From contig CM043949.1 in NCBI GenBank assembly GCA_014529385.2, forward strand, positions 107,554,054 through 107,618,053: a stretch of 64,000 nucleotides of DNA, in the 5' to 3' direction. Positions 10,024 to 20,160 of the stretch are shown piece after piece (the first letter of the stretch is position 1; every line of letters begins with the position of its first letter). A model generated the notes under the pieces. The model was not told the origin of the DNA and searched no databases. It saw only the letters and a list, made by a program, of their open reading frames with translations. Made by a program: the position numbers and the translations under genes. Source of the stretch: Adiantum capillus-veneris (lineage: Eukaryota; Streptophyta; Polypodiopsida; Polypodiales; Pteridaceae).

Positions 10024-11570
10024 AAGAGTTGGGTGGAGGTGCATCTAAATCACGAAGGCGTAAGTAGGCTGAGCGTAAAGGAGAATGGAGGGATGTGGTA
10101 GGGACTGAAGTAGAGGGTAGGGTGTGAGATGCAATAGGATTGGGTGATGGTGGGGACCGGCTAGGTGAATGATAAAGGGTACGAGAGGCCCTTCGAGAAA
10201 CGTTAAGATAAAAGGGAGTTTGTTGTATTGCAAGTTGAAGAGGAGTAATCGAATGAGCAACAATGGTAGGAGGTGGTGGTGCGGCAATAGGAAGTGGAAG
10301 AGGAGGAGGTGGCACGGCAGGAGGTGGCAGAGCACCGACATGCACAAAAGGATCATGGAAGGGGACCCAATAGTGTACAGAGGTGGAGGGTGTGTCATGT
10401 AATGATGAATGAGTGTGAATTTGAGGGGTGTGAATGGAAGGAGTGAGTGTGGGACTTGTGGATAGGAGTGGTGCTTCATCAAAAATAAGTGAGTGAGAAA
10501 AAAAGAATTGATGGCATGAGGTATCATATAAGTGATAACCTTTGACTCCATGAGGCTCACCATATCCCACAAATAAAGCCTTTATTGCATGGCTTTGTAA
10601 TTTTGAGCAATGTTCAAAAGGGACATAAGCTGTGTAGACCATGGATCCGAAAACATGAAGGTTAGATAGGCCGGGTGCACGACCAAACCATAATGTTTAA
10701 GAAATGGCATTGATGGAACGATGATGTGTACGGTTTTGAAGGTAGCATGTAGTGGTAACAGCTTCTTGCCAATAGCTAGACGAAAGTGCCGCTACATTTT
10801 TGGTGAAGTGATGATGGAAAAGTGAGTTTTTGAATTCAGAATCATTGTCGGATTGAAGTGTTTTGAGTCGTGTATTTAATTAATTTTCCACGAGTAAATG
10901 GTATGATTTGAATGCGTGAAAACAACATGCATTGATTTTTCTTTTAAAAATGAAATAATGGTGAAACAAGTGTAATTATAGATGGATGTAATGAAATATT
11001 TGTGTGATGTGAGTGACTTTTGGAGAGGCCCACACAAATCGGTATGCACAAGTTGTAATACAGTAGTAGTGCATGGATGGTGGTATGGAAAGGGTTGTTG
11101 TGCACATTTTCCATAAATGCATCCTTCACAGAAACTAATGGTGTTATGAGAACAAAATGGAAAAGTTTTTACAAGATGGTGTCTTGCCATGTGTTGCATT
11201 GTGCGTACATTGGTATGACCTAAGTGATAATGCCATAGTAGTGTGTTGTGATCATCGTTCACATGGTGTGTAGTCGAGTGAACTTCATGTACTCTTGGAT
11301 AACGCCCTAGAAGGTAGAGGCGTCCTAGCTTAGGACATGAAACCACGTAAGTGCGACCATTAGGTAATGAATGCTTTATTAAACAATGATCATGGAAAAA
11401 CTCAATGGCAATGCCTATAGAAGTTAGTTTGCTAACAAAAATTAGGTTTTTAGCAAGATAAGGCACATAATCAACATCATCTGTGGAAATTGTATTTCCA
11501 TTAGAGAGCTCGACATTAATTGTGCCTACACCTTCTGCAGAATGAAACTCATTATTACCAAGCGTATGAT
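10024..11570 (-). pseudogene. copia C pre-integrase and integrase region
   Basis: From 11570 down to 10876 the frame holds the pre-integrase domain LLWHYHLGHTNVRTMQ with a zinc-binding H...C pattern and FCEGCIYGKCAQQPF, then the integrase start LQLVHTDLCGPL (first catalytic Asp) and HKYFITSIYNYT. The middle of the core (about 10870-10650) is decayed and crosses frames. The integrase C-terminal block resumes at 10642 with YVPFEHCSKLQSHAIKALFVGYG, the copia counterpart of KxxxKAxxCIFVGY. A Pro-rich tail ends where the TIR element begins. The second Asp and the Glu of the DDE triad are not clearly readable. Not functional. Confidence 0.85.
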
Positions 11571-11622
11571 TATGAAGCCATGATTTTGAATGTGAGGTGG
11601 CAGGTGGTATTGCTATTAATGG

Positions 11623-11850
11623 CATAGTCATGAGTGGCCATGAAAGCAAGATGAGTGGCTTCATCGGACTCATAATCAAAGTTAGGAAGAGAGTGAGCTA
11701 GAGTATCAAGAATCCATGTGGTATTGCTATTAATGTCATAGTCATGAGTAGCCGTTAAAGCAAGATGAGTGGCTTCATCGGACTCATAATCGAAGTTAGG
11801 AAGAGAGTGAGCTAGATTATTAGATGAAGCAGAGAGTGTATCAGGGTCAG
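11623..11850 (-). repeat. 114-bp tandem duplication across the copia C protease site
   Basis: Two direct copies, starting CATAGTCATGAG at 11623 and 11737, repeat 38 codons in frame (LAHSLPNFDYESDEATHLA...). The joint falls right after the WILD of the retropepsin active site. One copy keeps WILDT and the other keeps CHLTF, so the DTGAT motif is split. Confidence 0.9.
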
Positions 11851-12737
11851 AGACATAATGGGACTTATTGCGGGAGCAGTTGTTACCGCGTGTGTTATGC
11901 CAACAATCAGAAGTACGGTGACCTAATTTAGAGCATATTTTGCAAAATGGTTTGTTGAGGCGAAAGCCAGGGCGGGTAGGAGTTGATGTAGTGGTGGAAG
12001 GACGTGATGATGAAGGGCGAGGGTGAGAGTGATGTGAGGTAGAATTACAATTAGGATTCCGGCTACCTTGATAGTTGGGGCGGGTGTGGTATTGACCTTG
12101 GCATGGATGATGTTGCCCTGCAAAAACGGCCATGGTGGATGTGGTAGGAGTATTGGATATAGTATTGCGTAAGGTGTGCTCTTGGAGAATGATAGGAATG
12201 AGGGCACGAACAAAAAGATGAGCGGCGGTGTGTGTGGTGATGAAAGGTTGCCATGTGGATGTTAAAGCGGCCAAGAGTAACATTGCTTGGACACTTGTAG
12301 AAAGATCAACCCTTGAGCGTATAGTCTCATCGAGCAAGAGGCACCAAGACTCCACAAATTTAGGGATATCTTGGTCGTCAGTTAGTGTAAGATTCACTAG
12401 GTTTTTTACGTTCATAATTTGGCTCGCAACATCCTTGTGTTCGTACCTCTCCACGAGACGGGGCCATATTTCACATGCAGTGGTCAATGTTCACACGGAT
12501 TGCTTTAAGGGATCCTCCATGTGAAGGAGTAGCTCCAAGCGTGCGGTGGAGTCTAATTTTTTCCAGTCATTAATGGCTGTGGTTTTAGCGGCCGTTGCGG
12601 GGCTAGTTTGGGCAAGGCATAATTCTGTCCCATCAACCATTTTAAGGAGGTCTTGTTTCTCCATGATTATCTCCGTGGTCATACGCCATGGCTGATAATT
12701 TTTGTCATTGAGTTTCGCCACCTTGTACCTGCGGCCC

Positions 12738-12999
12738 GAGGAGTCCACTATGTAAAAATTAAATATAGCACGTGAGAGCAGGAGGTCTTTAAATAATCCC
12801 TTACCTATATATTTTCAAGTATTATATGTACCCCTTATGTATGCATTTAAAAAAAAAAATAACCCTTATGTATGAAAATTTTCACTTTTTCATTAAAAAT
12901 CCCTTTATGTAAGTACATTTTTTGTAAATGTACCTAATTATAAATCCCTTATTTTGTTGGCACGTGCTATCTTACAAATTCCCTAGTGGACGCCCCAGG
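12738..12999. mobile_element. TIR element (MITE-like), copy 2, 262 bp
   Basis: It runs from GAGGAGTCCACTATG to CTAGTGGACGCCCCAGG. The inner GTCCACTA/TAGTGGAC ends are perfect inverted repeats, and similarity extends about 31 bp inward to GATAGCACGTG on one arm and ATAGCACGTG on the other. It is AT-rich with repeated AATCCCTTA and TTATGTA motifs and has no reading frame. It is inserted a few codons into the gag of copia C and lies in opposite orientation to copy 1. Confidence 0.78.
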
Positions 13000-13384
13000 A
13001 GGTGCCGCTGGTTTGAGCCATGTTTACAAAACCAGGAATCAAACTTTAATGTTAAGTGTTATAATGGTTTAATAGCAAGATTAAAGTGCAGAAATGTAAA
13101 GATATCGCTAAACTTGCATCATGAAATTCAGCGCCAAGGATGGGAGATTTCATGTTTTGCGCCAAAGGCTGGGATGTTCTTTTTTCCGCACCAAGAGGAG
13201 GGCTGTCGTATTTCTGCGCCAGGAGGTTTTCAGCGAGAGACTGCTCTTCTTACAAAATCAGAATTGCATTTGAAGCTTTTATTTTTGTTTTCTATGAGCA
13301 TGCTCACTCTCTTGACTTGGAGGTATTGCGCCTTAATATTGCCCGTCGCTTGCTGGCTCCCCTAAGTCTGTTGTGATGATAGCA

Positions 13385-13559
13385 TGTAGTAGAATGTACA
13401 CAGAGACGAAGAGAGAAGACAAAACAGAGAAGAGAGTCGTGTAGGTTAAATTGTGTCGTTTCATTTATGATGGCGTGCCTTCTTATACAATATTGATATC
13501 TGTCCTTCTAATAACTATATTATAAAGTTAATATAATTATTCTTATTATTATCATGACA
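13385..13559 (-). repeat. 5' LTR of copia C (175 bp)
   Basis: It matches 8286-8459 throughout. On the element strand it starts TGTCATGATAATAATAAG and ends ACATTCTACTACA. The bases just inside (TGCTATCATCA on the minus strand) could be a degenerate primer binding site related to the usual TGGTATCAGAG. Confidence 0.95.
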
Positions 13560-13564
13560 AGTTG
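13560..13564. other. target-site duplication of copia C, right copy
   Basis: AGTTG, identical to 8281-8285. Confidence 0.9.
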
Positions 13565-14330
13565 TGCTTAATGGAACTTCGCAAAAGAGGGAGGGTTGTG
13601 GATAGGTATGCCTACCAATCGATGACATCTTTCTTTTTCTGTTGAGAGGTTGGGATGCTGGGATCTCGTGGAAAACGGAGTCTCGGCCATAAAGAGTCCA
13701 AATCTGGTTGATCTTTGTTGAGGCTTGGATTGACATGTTGTAAGCATGGGCCGCATAAGGCGAAATTTGATCCCATGTCTGATGAAGAGGATCTATGTAA
13801 GCAGCCAACATCCGCTTGATGGTGTGATTCATGCACTTGGTGAGGCCATTTGTTTGTGGGTGATAAGGGGATGTGAAACGTTGTTCGATGCCGAGGTGTT
13901 TGGTGAGAATTTGCATCACTTCACTTTTGAACTGAACCCTTGGTCAAATAGTATGTGTTGAGGGCAACCATCATGGAAGATGATCTTATGCAAGAGAGCA
14001 TTGGCTATCGAAAAAGCTGTGCTATCAGGAAGAGCTTCGACCTCACACCACTGGGTGAGGTATTCTGTGACCAACACGTAGTGATTGCCATTGAGTGATG
14101 TTGGAAACGGTCCCATGAGATCCCAGCCAATCAATTTGAACGGTGCATCGACTGAAAGTGGGGATAAGTGACCGACCTTTTGGTTGGGTGGTTTTATGGC
14201 TTGACAAACAGTACACTCTTGTAGCTGATTTGAAATGCTTTGCCGCATCTTTGGCTAGTAGTGGGCTACATGTAGTTTTTCCAAAACCTTATGGAAACCC
14301 AAGTGACTGGAGAGGGGGTGGGCATGGTAG
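13565..14330 (-). pseudogene. gypsy D integrase
   Basis: From 14248 downward the frame shows ECTVCQAIKPPNQK (second half of the HHCC zinc finger), then IGWDLMGPFPTSLNGNHYVLV with the first catalytic Asp. After a frame change near 13916 it continues with FTSPYHPQTNGLTKCMNHTIKRML. In the family the last block is HPQTNGLTERxN; Lys-Cys stands where Glu-Arg is expected, so the catalytic Glu appears lost. The second Asp lies in the FDQG region near 13940, although the family usually has D(R/Q)GxxF. The frame runs to the copia C insertion joint. Confidence 0.87.
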
Positions 14331-14415
14331 TATTGTGTGTAATGTTGTTGGAGGGTTTTTGGGACATAGATTCTAGGTTGTTGACCTCGTTTGACATAAT
14401 ATACTAGATTATCCA

Positions 14416-15390
14416 CTAATATGTATGGCGTTTGTGAGAATGGGGGCTAGAGCTCCTTAAATTGTGGATGATCTTTTGAACCTCAGGTCTGCCTGCTCTA
14501 GAGGAGAGGTAATTGCTCTGTTTGGAGTGGGGCTTCTGATGAGGATAGCTAGGTTTGTTGTATCTCGGAGTGAGAGAGGCCGTCAGCCAAGAAATTTGTG
14601 GAACCCTTTCTATACCTGATTTGGAAGTGATATTCTTGAAGTGCAAGGACCCACCAAAGTAGGTGACCAGGAGGATGGATTTTTGTAAGAGGGGGATGAT
14701 AGGTTGGAAGTCCGTCTCTACTGTTAATTGCGTACCATGGATATATGGGTGGAACTTGGCGAATGTCCATATGACAACCAAAAATTCCTTCTCAATGGTC
14801 GAATAGTTGGCTTCAGGGTTTGTTAGAGCTCTACTAACAAAAGAGATTGGACGCCAATGGCCAGCTGAATGTTGTTGTAAAAGTGCAACACCTAATCTTG
14901 CATTAGAGGCATCTGTCTGCAGTAAGAAAGGCTTGTTGAAATTAGGGTGGGACAATATGGCTGATTTTTTAATGGATTCTTTAAGTTTCAAAAAGCTGTC
15001 TTGACATGCCTGATTCCAAATATAAGGTGTCCCTTTCTTCAGGAAGTGCCTTAATGGTGCAGTTATTTGAGCTAGGCTAGGTACAAACCGTAGTGAGAAA
15101 GTTGCCATCCCTAAAAAACTTTAAAGATTCTTGACATTCGTGGGTGGTGGGTATGACTAAATAGCTTGGACCTTGGAAGGGTCAATCTAGATGCCGTTTG
15201 TAGATATGAGGAAACCTAAGAACTTGAGGGAAGTGGCTCCCCATTTACATTTGCAAAGTTGCATTGCAGATTGAACTTCTATATCCGGCTCAAAGCTTCA
15301 TGCAAAACCTGTTGATGTTCCTCCCATGAAGTTGTGTGGATTAGAATGTCATCCAAGTAGACCAGCACCACCTTTAACAAGTCATGAAAA
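14416..15390 (-). pseudogene. gypsy D reverse transcriptase end and RNase H
   Basis: Near 15355-15325 the minus strand reads VLVYLDDILIHT, the reverse-transcriptase active-site box, followed by EEHQQVLHEAL. Stops and frame changes follow to 15108. From there the thumb/connection reads LAQITAPLRHFLKKG and the RNase H reads FLLQTDASNARLGVALLQQ (first catalytic Asp), WRPISFVSRALTNPEANYSTIEKEFL (second block) and VETDFQPI. The rest frameshifts near 14680, after which an alternative frame carries WVLALQEYHFQIRYRKGSTNFLADGLS, the end of RNase H with its final Asp. Nothing upstream of the palm remains. Confidence 0.88.
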
Positions 15391-16396
15391 TTGCAACAAA
15401 ATAATCCATATAGGTTGCCCTAAAGTCTAATAACACTCTCCTATGGTCAAAACGTCAAAAAACAGTGATATAAGCACTCAAATTTGAAGAATAGGCCTGT
15501 AGATGTGTAGTTGAAAACCACAATAAAACTCAAATTCTTACACTTGATTAAAAGAGCAAGCAAAGAGGAATACAATGTAAGTTTGGAATTGAAAACAGAT
15601 TACCCAATCATTAAAAAACTTGATTACAAATTGTAGCTACTTGGTCGGTTGAGTGTACGTAGAGTAGAGCTCTTTTTCTCTCCCAAAGATAAACCAAAAC
15701 TTTGGCATCCCATCCCCCTCTCTCTTCTTTGGACAGCACATTTGCAAGAGAATGAAAAATGTGCTTGCAAAAGTGCAGGCCACTTGCACATTGTTGCAAG
15801 ATAGAGCTTGAAAAAACTAACATAGGTGCTACCATCTGGTAAAATGTAAACACACTTCACTCTATCATGATGAAAATTGAAAAATGTAAGCTCCAAAGGG
15901 AACTGAGCAACTAGCACAAGGATTACCTTCAAGGCAAGGATGCTTTGTTGAACGAAGGGTTTTCTAGTTCATCACAAGGCAGGCCATCCCCAAGCTTGGA
16001 GGGTGTAGGTAGAAGACGAGGGGTTCCACTTGTAAAACAGGCTTGACTGTGTTTTGCTATAACGGGATGAATCAGGAGCCTCAGTTTGTGAGGGCCAATC
16101 CAAAACATGATGGATGGATGACATGAAGGTCGCTCTTGTGGGCATATGCGAAGTCCGAGAAAGTAGTGCCCATGCCTCAACAGAAGATGTCATCCATGTT
16201 TGGCTTCCTATCTCTGAAGGTGCTTGCTTTACATGGAGGCTCATGCATAACTCTAGGATGGAGCTTCCTCTTCGTAGTTGGCCATGTAGGCCTCCTCAAA
16301 ACCCTCCATCCTCAAGCTTAATACAATCGTGGTCTGCTCTACACATCTATCTACATATGACATCTATGTCCCAATGCTTTAGATGACGTGACATTA
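15391..16396 (-). repeat. probable gypsy LTR (family J), minus strand
   Basis: At 16396 the minus strand reads TGTCACGTCATCTAAAGCATTGGG directly after a purine-rich run (AGAGGGAGGTAA), the arrangement of polypurine tract and LTR start. The 16280-16390 part is repeated in diverged form at 25230-25363. The inner end of the LTR is not located, so the left boundary is only a limit. The AT-rich part with short frames near 15540-15930 may or may not belong to it. Confidence 0.45.
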
Positions 16397-16497
16397 CCTC
16401 CCTCTGAAACAAAGTTTACGTCCTCACTCTGAAACAAAGTTTAAGTCCTCAAATTTTATGTCCTCATAAACATCCTTGAACCCCTAAGGAGAGAAAA
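16397..16497 (-). pseudogene. 3' coding tail of a gypsy element next to LTR J
   Basis: On the minus strand a short stretch reads EDLNFVSE and, after a frame change, FREGGNV. This resembles the common C-terminus of plant gypsy polyproteins just before the polypurine tract. A partial duplication of the AACAAAGTTTA motif lies at 16409-16442. The upstream part was separated by the insertion of element E at 16503. Confidence 0.4.
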
Positions 16498-16502
16498 CCA
16501 TA
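16498..16502. other. target-site duplication of gypsy E, left copy
   Basis: CCATA directly before the LTR TG; it recurs at 23811-23815 directly after the 3' LTR. Confidence 0.9.
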
Positions 16503-16757
16503 TGTCATAAAATCTAATATCTAACGAACCCAAATGATTTTCTCATATTAAATTGATCATTTAATGTGCGAGAATATATAGGAACAAGGGTTAGGATATA
16601 GACATGTGCTTATGAATCCATCTCAACACGGGGCCAAGGTAAAAGGGTCCAAATGAGAGATGGTCTGTCAAAGAGCAATGCTACCTAAGGGAGCTTAAGG
16701 ACCTTCGGGTTAGCTTCATTAAAGACCTCCAAAGGTTAGTGTTAAAAAGTCCTTTAG
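16503..16757 (+). repeat. 5' LTR of gypsy E, internally deleted (255 bp left)
   Basis: TGTCATAAAATCTAATATC... matches the first 250 bp of the 3' LTR at 22323 and of F at 61114. At about 16757 it jumps to sequence (GGGTAAGTGGAACA) that in F lies about 88 bp downstream of the LTR end (near 55775). About 1.2 kb of LTR plus the primer binding site are therefore missing. A short shared AGGGTAAG-like stretch at the joint would fit microhomology-mediated deletion. Confidence 0.88.
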
Positions 16758-17305
16758 GGTAAGTGGAACATGGATTTATTATCTTGGTTGACAAGGATTT
16801 AGTTTGAGGTACACCGTTGGGAACTATAGTCTTAATAATGGAGTCTCTTGAGGCTTGCCTTTGGCTTAACCATTATTGAGCTACGAGCAAGGTCAACAGG
16901 AACCTTCGGGGGGTGCACTATGTAATCATATTAATGTATAACGTGAGTTCAAAAGGAGGGGTTTTAAAATACAAAAAAATTAGGCAATATAACAGAGATA
17001 CATTAAAATAAGGGGTTTTTCTATTCAATATTGGAAAATTTTCCTAAAATAAAGGGGTCATTTTATTCATTCAGACATGTTAAAAGAGGGGTTTTTTTAA
17101 TACCCAGCGAACCTACACTAAATGGTGAACCCCCTGAGCAAGAATCGAGCGATTTAGACCCTCTCCACTAGTATTTGCAATCAACAATGTCTAAACCACG
17201 GGTGTGGCTGCTTGAGAACTAATTTTCAAAGGTAAAGAAGAGTAGCGGCTAAGGTTTTTGAGGGCACCAAAGCACAAAGTAATTCTATACATAAGTTTAA
17301 TTAGC
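16758..17305 (+). other. untranslated leader of gypsy E
   Basis: It matches the F leader at 55775-56094 in parts (GGGAACTATAGTCTTAATAA, GAGCTACGAGCAAG, CCACGGGTGTGG). An extra block at 16907-17110, with AAAATACAAAAAAATTAGG-like AT-rich sequence, is not present in F and could be a small insertion. No gene. Confidence 0.7.
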
Positions 17306-18690
17306 ATGGCTGACAATAACCAATAGAGTAGAGTCAATATTGATAGATTTGATTTTGCACATAAAGGGTGCTAATGATAATGCCCCCATGATTGTTAATT
17401 ATCTTGTTACTAGGTTGCAGCAAGCTATGGGCAACCCTGCTTTGCAAGCCGAAGTTAACAACTTCCTACTTATGGGATTTCCCTTCCTCTCCAAGAGGAG
17501 AGAGAGCTTAGGAGGTCTCTTGATGAGACTCCCGAAAGAAGACTCTCTCCCATAAGAGAGAATGAATCCAAAGAATGAGAAAAAAGTGAATCCCTAAGTT
17601 CCTTTGAAGATGTGGATCCACGAAGACAGAGGTCTAGACGGTCATCAACTCCTCCCAAGAGGAAACGGTTAACCCATAGTCCTTCTCCTTGTTACTCCGA
17701 AAGGGAGAGAGTAAAAAAGGGAATAAAAAGGCAAGAAAAAGGTCACCCTCTTCTCCTTCTGCTTCACCTTCCTCCTCTTTCGATGAAAGCAACAACTATC
17801 TCCTAGAAAATACAAGAGGATAGGACATCGCAAAACTTACCCTGCATGGCGAAGGTCCCAAAAGCTCAAGAAATTCAAAGAGGGAGGAAAGAGTATCTCT
17901 TTTCTCACCTATGAGGGCATCTTTGGTGCCACCGACAAAGTATTGGCCTTCATCAAGCAATTTGATGTGGCCTTTGGAGACGAGGGCTTCGCAGAGTCCT
18001 CTAAGCTACATCATGTAGCTATGCACTTCCAAAAGTCTGCTCGCCAATGGTGGGCTAGCGTTCGTGGCAATAGCAAGGCCCCATCATCATGAAGCAATTC
18101 CTTGCAAGCGATGCAAAGGAAAAAGTGCTTACCGAGTGGCGGAGCTTGAAGCTGCTCTCCAACGAGTCTATCCACAAATATGTGGACAAGTTTTGGGAAT
18201 TTACATCTCAAGGCTACTGTCTTTGAAAAGATAGAATTCACCGAGCAAAAGCAACAATTATGTGCGGGATTACATAAAGAAATGGCCGAGTATGTCAACT
18301 GTCAAGGGCCCGGTTCTATCACCGAAGTAATCCACCACAGTGTGGTTGCTTCGTGCATCCATTTTTAACAAGGGGCTAGAAGGAATGCCAAGCCCATGAA
18401 AAGCAAAGACAAAAGTGACGCAAAGGGGAAAAACAATGCCCAAAATCCTTCCCAAGGCAATTCCAACAACAACAACAACGACAATCGATCCAAGGAGAAG
18501 GGAGTTTACAGAGGTAAAAATAAACTCTCTCCTGAAGAGCTAGAAGCTTTTTGTAAGGAACACAAATGCTTCAAGTGTGGGGAGCAAGGACATGGCTACC
18601 TTTCTTGCCCAAAAGAAATGCCCATAATGAGACCCCTAGAGATTCAACTATCGAAGCTCCAAAAGAGGATGCTCATTGCAAAGGATCACC
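17306..18690 (+). pseudogene. gypsy E gag with zinc knuckle
   Basis: The start ATG at 17306 (MADNNQ) is followed by a stop at codon 7, where F has Gly. The frames then carry the same order as F: an FDFAH segment, VNYLVTRLQQAM, a Ser/Arg/Lys-rich stretch near 17640-17760, the retrotransposon gag core (KLHHVAMHFQKSARQWW near 18005-18050, VLTEWRSLK near 18128), and a basic Asn-rich spacer at 18440-18490. The CCHC knuckle CFKCGEQGHGYLSC is at about 18569-18610. Several frameshifts interrupt it. The protein would package element RNA. Confidence 0.88.
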
Positions 18691-19200
18691 TCTCTCCTAT
18701 GCTTGGGGAAAGGTAAGGGAGCATGATTCCTTCATCTTGTTTGGCCTTGGCTCTACTCACAAATTCATATCAACAGAGTTGGCCACTAACTTGGGCATTC
18801 AAGCTTTTGAAATGGGAGATATTATAACTATCGATGAAGCTTTCAAGGGATAGCAAGCCTCCATTACTCCCTTGATTGGGAAGGTGAGGCTTCATGTCCA
18901 AAGCTACGTCGACAAAGAAGACTTTTTTATCTCTCCTCTCCAACATAAGGATGTTATCCTAAGGGCACCATGGTTCAACCTCATGGCTGCCAACATGAAG
19001 TTCCCTGAAAGGAGAATCTACTTCACCTACAAGAAAAAGAGCATGTATATAGATGCTAGTGAGTCCATTCGTACTATACCACTTGTAAATTCACCTACAA
19101 GAAAAAGAGCATGTATATAGATGCTAGTGAGTTCACTCGTACTATACCACTTGTAAATTCACCTGCTTTTGCGCTAATGTTTTATCAAATGAAAATGGTA
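18690..19200 (+). pseudogene. gypsy E protease, active Asp lost
   Basis: The retropepsin site reads ILFGLGSTHKFIS near 18735-18770. The family pattern is D-S/T-G and copy F has DPG, so the catalytic Asp is Gly here. The following blocks, LATNLGIQAFEMGD and GAPWF-like LRAPWF near 18960, support the assignment. A stop at 18851 and a 68-bp tandem duplication at 19022-19157 break the frame. Confidence 0.85.
19022..19157 (+). repeat. 68-bp tandem duplication in gypsy E
   Basis: TTCACCTACAAGAAAAAGAG begins at 19022 and again at 19090. The unit is not a multiple of three, so it shifts the reading frame. Copy F has a single unit. Confidence 0.92.
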
Positions 19201-20160
19201 GGAATCAAGAAGAGTTATACTTGTCTACTTTTCTAAATGGATTCCAAGACGTTTTTATCGATGATATCCCTATGGACTTACCTCCAAAATGAGGGGATGG
19301 TGACCATCGAATTGAGCTCCTACCAGGAAGCTCATCGCCTAACAAGCCTCCTTATAGAGTTTTCTCAAGCTCAACAAGAGGAGATGACGAGGCAAGTGTG
19401 TGAACTGGTATACAAAGGGACAGTGAGGCCTAGCTCCTCTTCTTTTTGTTCTCGAGTCCTTTTAGTGCAAAAGAAAGATGGTACATACTGCATGTGTGTG
19501 GACTATCGAGCACTAAACCATCTCACTATCAAAAATAGATTTCCCGTTCCGCGGGTAGATCTGTTTGATAAGTTACAAGGTTTGACCTACTTCAGTAGGA
19601 TTGACCTTAAAAGTGGCTATCATCAAATAAGAATAGTGAATGAAGATATCGTAAAGACCGCGTTCCGTACAATATTTGGTATTTATGAATATCTTGTTTG
19701 CCTTTTGTTTTGACAAATGCTCCAGCCACGTTCAATCATTTAATGGAGAAAATCTTTAGACCCTATCGCAAATTCACTAGAGTGTTCTTTGATGATATCA
19801 TCATCTACTCCAAGTGCTTGGAGGAGCATAAGAAACATCTCCAATTTTTCAAGCTTTGAGAGAGAACAAGCTTTTTATCAATCAAAAGAAGAGCAAATTT
19901 TTCCTTCAAGAGATTCAATACTTAGGTCATATTATCTCTCAGGATGGTATCTAAATGGATCCATCAAAGTTGGAGGTAATAAAAGCATGGCTTAATCCAA
20001 GGAATCTACATGAGCTAAGAAGCTTTATTGGTATGTGTGCATACTATAGACTCTTCATAGCCAAATTCTCTCAAATAGCAGGACCATTACATAAATTAAC
20101 AAAGAAGAACATTAAGTACTCATGGACTGCTAGAGAGAAAAATGCTTTTGGCAAGCTCAA
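19201..20160 (+). pseudogene. gypsy E reverse transcriptase
   Basis: Blocks in order: [38 protein letters not shown] (fingers), [31 protein letters not shown] (first catalytic Asp, near 19595), [14 protein letters not shown], and after a frameshift at 19713 the palm box [11 protein letters not shown] near 19783-19815. The thumb follows with SKLEVIKAWLNPRNLHELRSFIGMCAYYR near 19960-20050. The family pattern before the DD is VYLDD; here FFDD keeps both Asp residues. Frameshifts at about 19713 and 19860 disable it. Confidence 0.92.

Larger units (their letters stand above)
11570..13021 (-). pseudogene. copia C gag with zinc knuckle, interrupted by a TIR element
   Basis: The likely native start is the ATG at 13021-13019 (MAQTSGTS), cut after about nine codons by the TIR element at 12738-12999. 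Gag resumes at 12737 with SSGRRYKVAKLNDKNYQPWR, a UBN2-type copia gag start. A single in-frame stop at 12491-12493 is followed by a long frame with WPRLVERYEHKD and the CCHC knuckle CKICSKLGHRTSDC near 11955-11914, which binds element RNA. Near 11690 the frame enters the protease, where TTWILD shows the expected Asp but the following GAT is displaced by a 114-bp duplication. Confidence 0.88.
8286..13559 (-). mobile_element. Ty1/copia retrotransposon C, both LTRs and target-site duplication present
   Basis: On the minus strand the element reads LTR (13559-13385), gag, protease remnant, integrase, reverse transcriptase, RNase H, polypurine tract, LTR (8459-8286). The LTRs are 174 and 175 bp with TG...CA ends and only scattered differences. 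AGTTG flanks both sides exactly, so this is one intact insertion event of 5274 bp. It is dead: stops, a protease-site duplication, a deletion that removes the reverse-transcriptase YxDD box, and two inserted TIR elements at 9758-10023 and 12738-12999. Confidence 0.95.
13565..15390 (-). mobile_element. Ty3/gypsy retrotransposon D, pol remnant
   Basis: The minus-strand order reverse transcriptase end, RNase H, integrase zinc finger, integrase core is that of Ty3/gypsy. No LTR was recognised. The element is truncated near 15390 in the reverse transcriptase, and its integrase end was cut at 13565 by the insertion of copia C. Confidence 0.85.

Noticed and set aside
10045-10572. 175-codon His/Leu-rich frame in another register of the copia C integrase tail
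   Set aside because: Shadow of the Pro-rich integrase C-terminal frame on the same strand.
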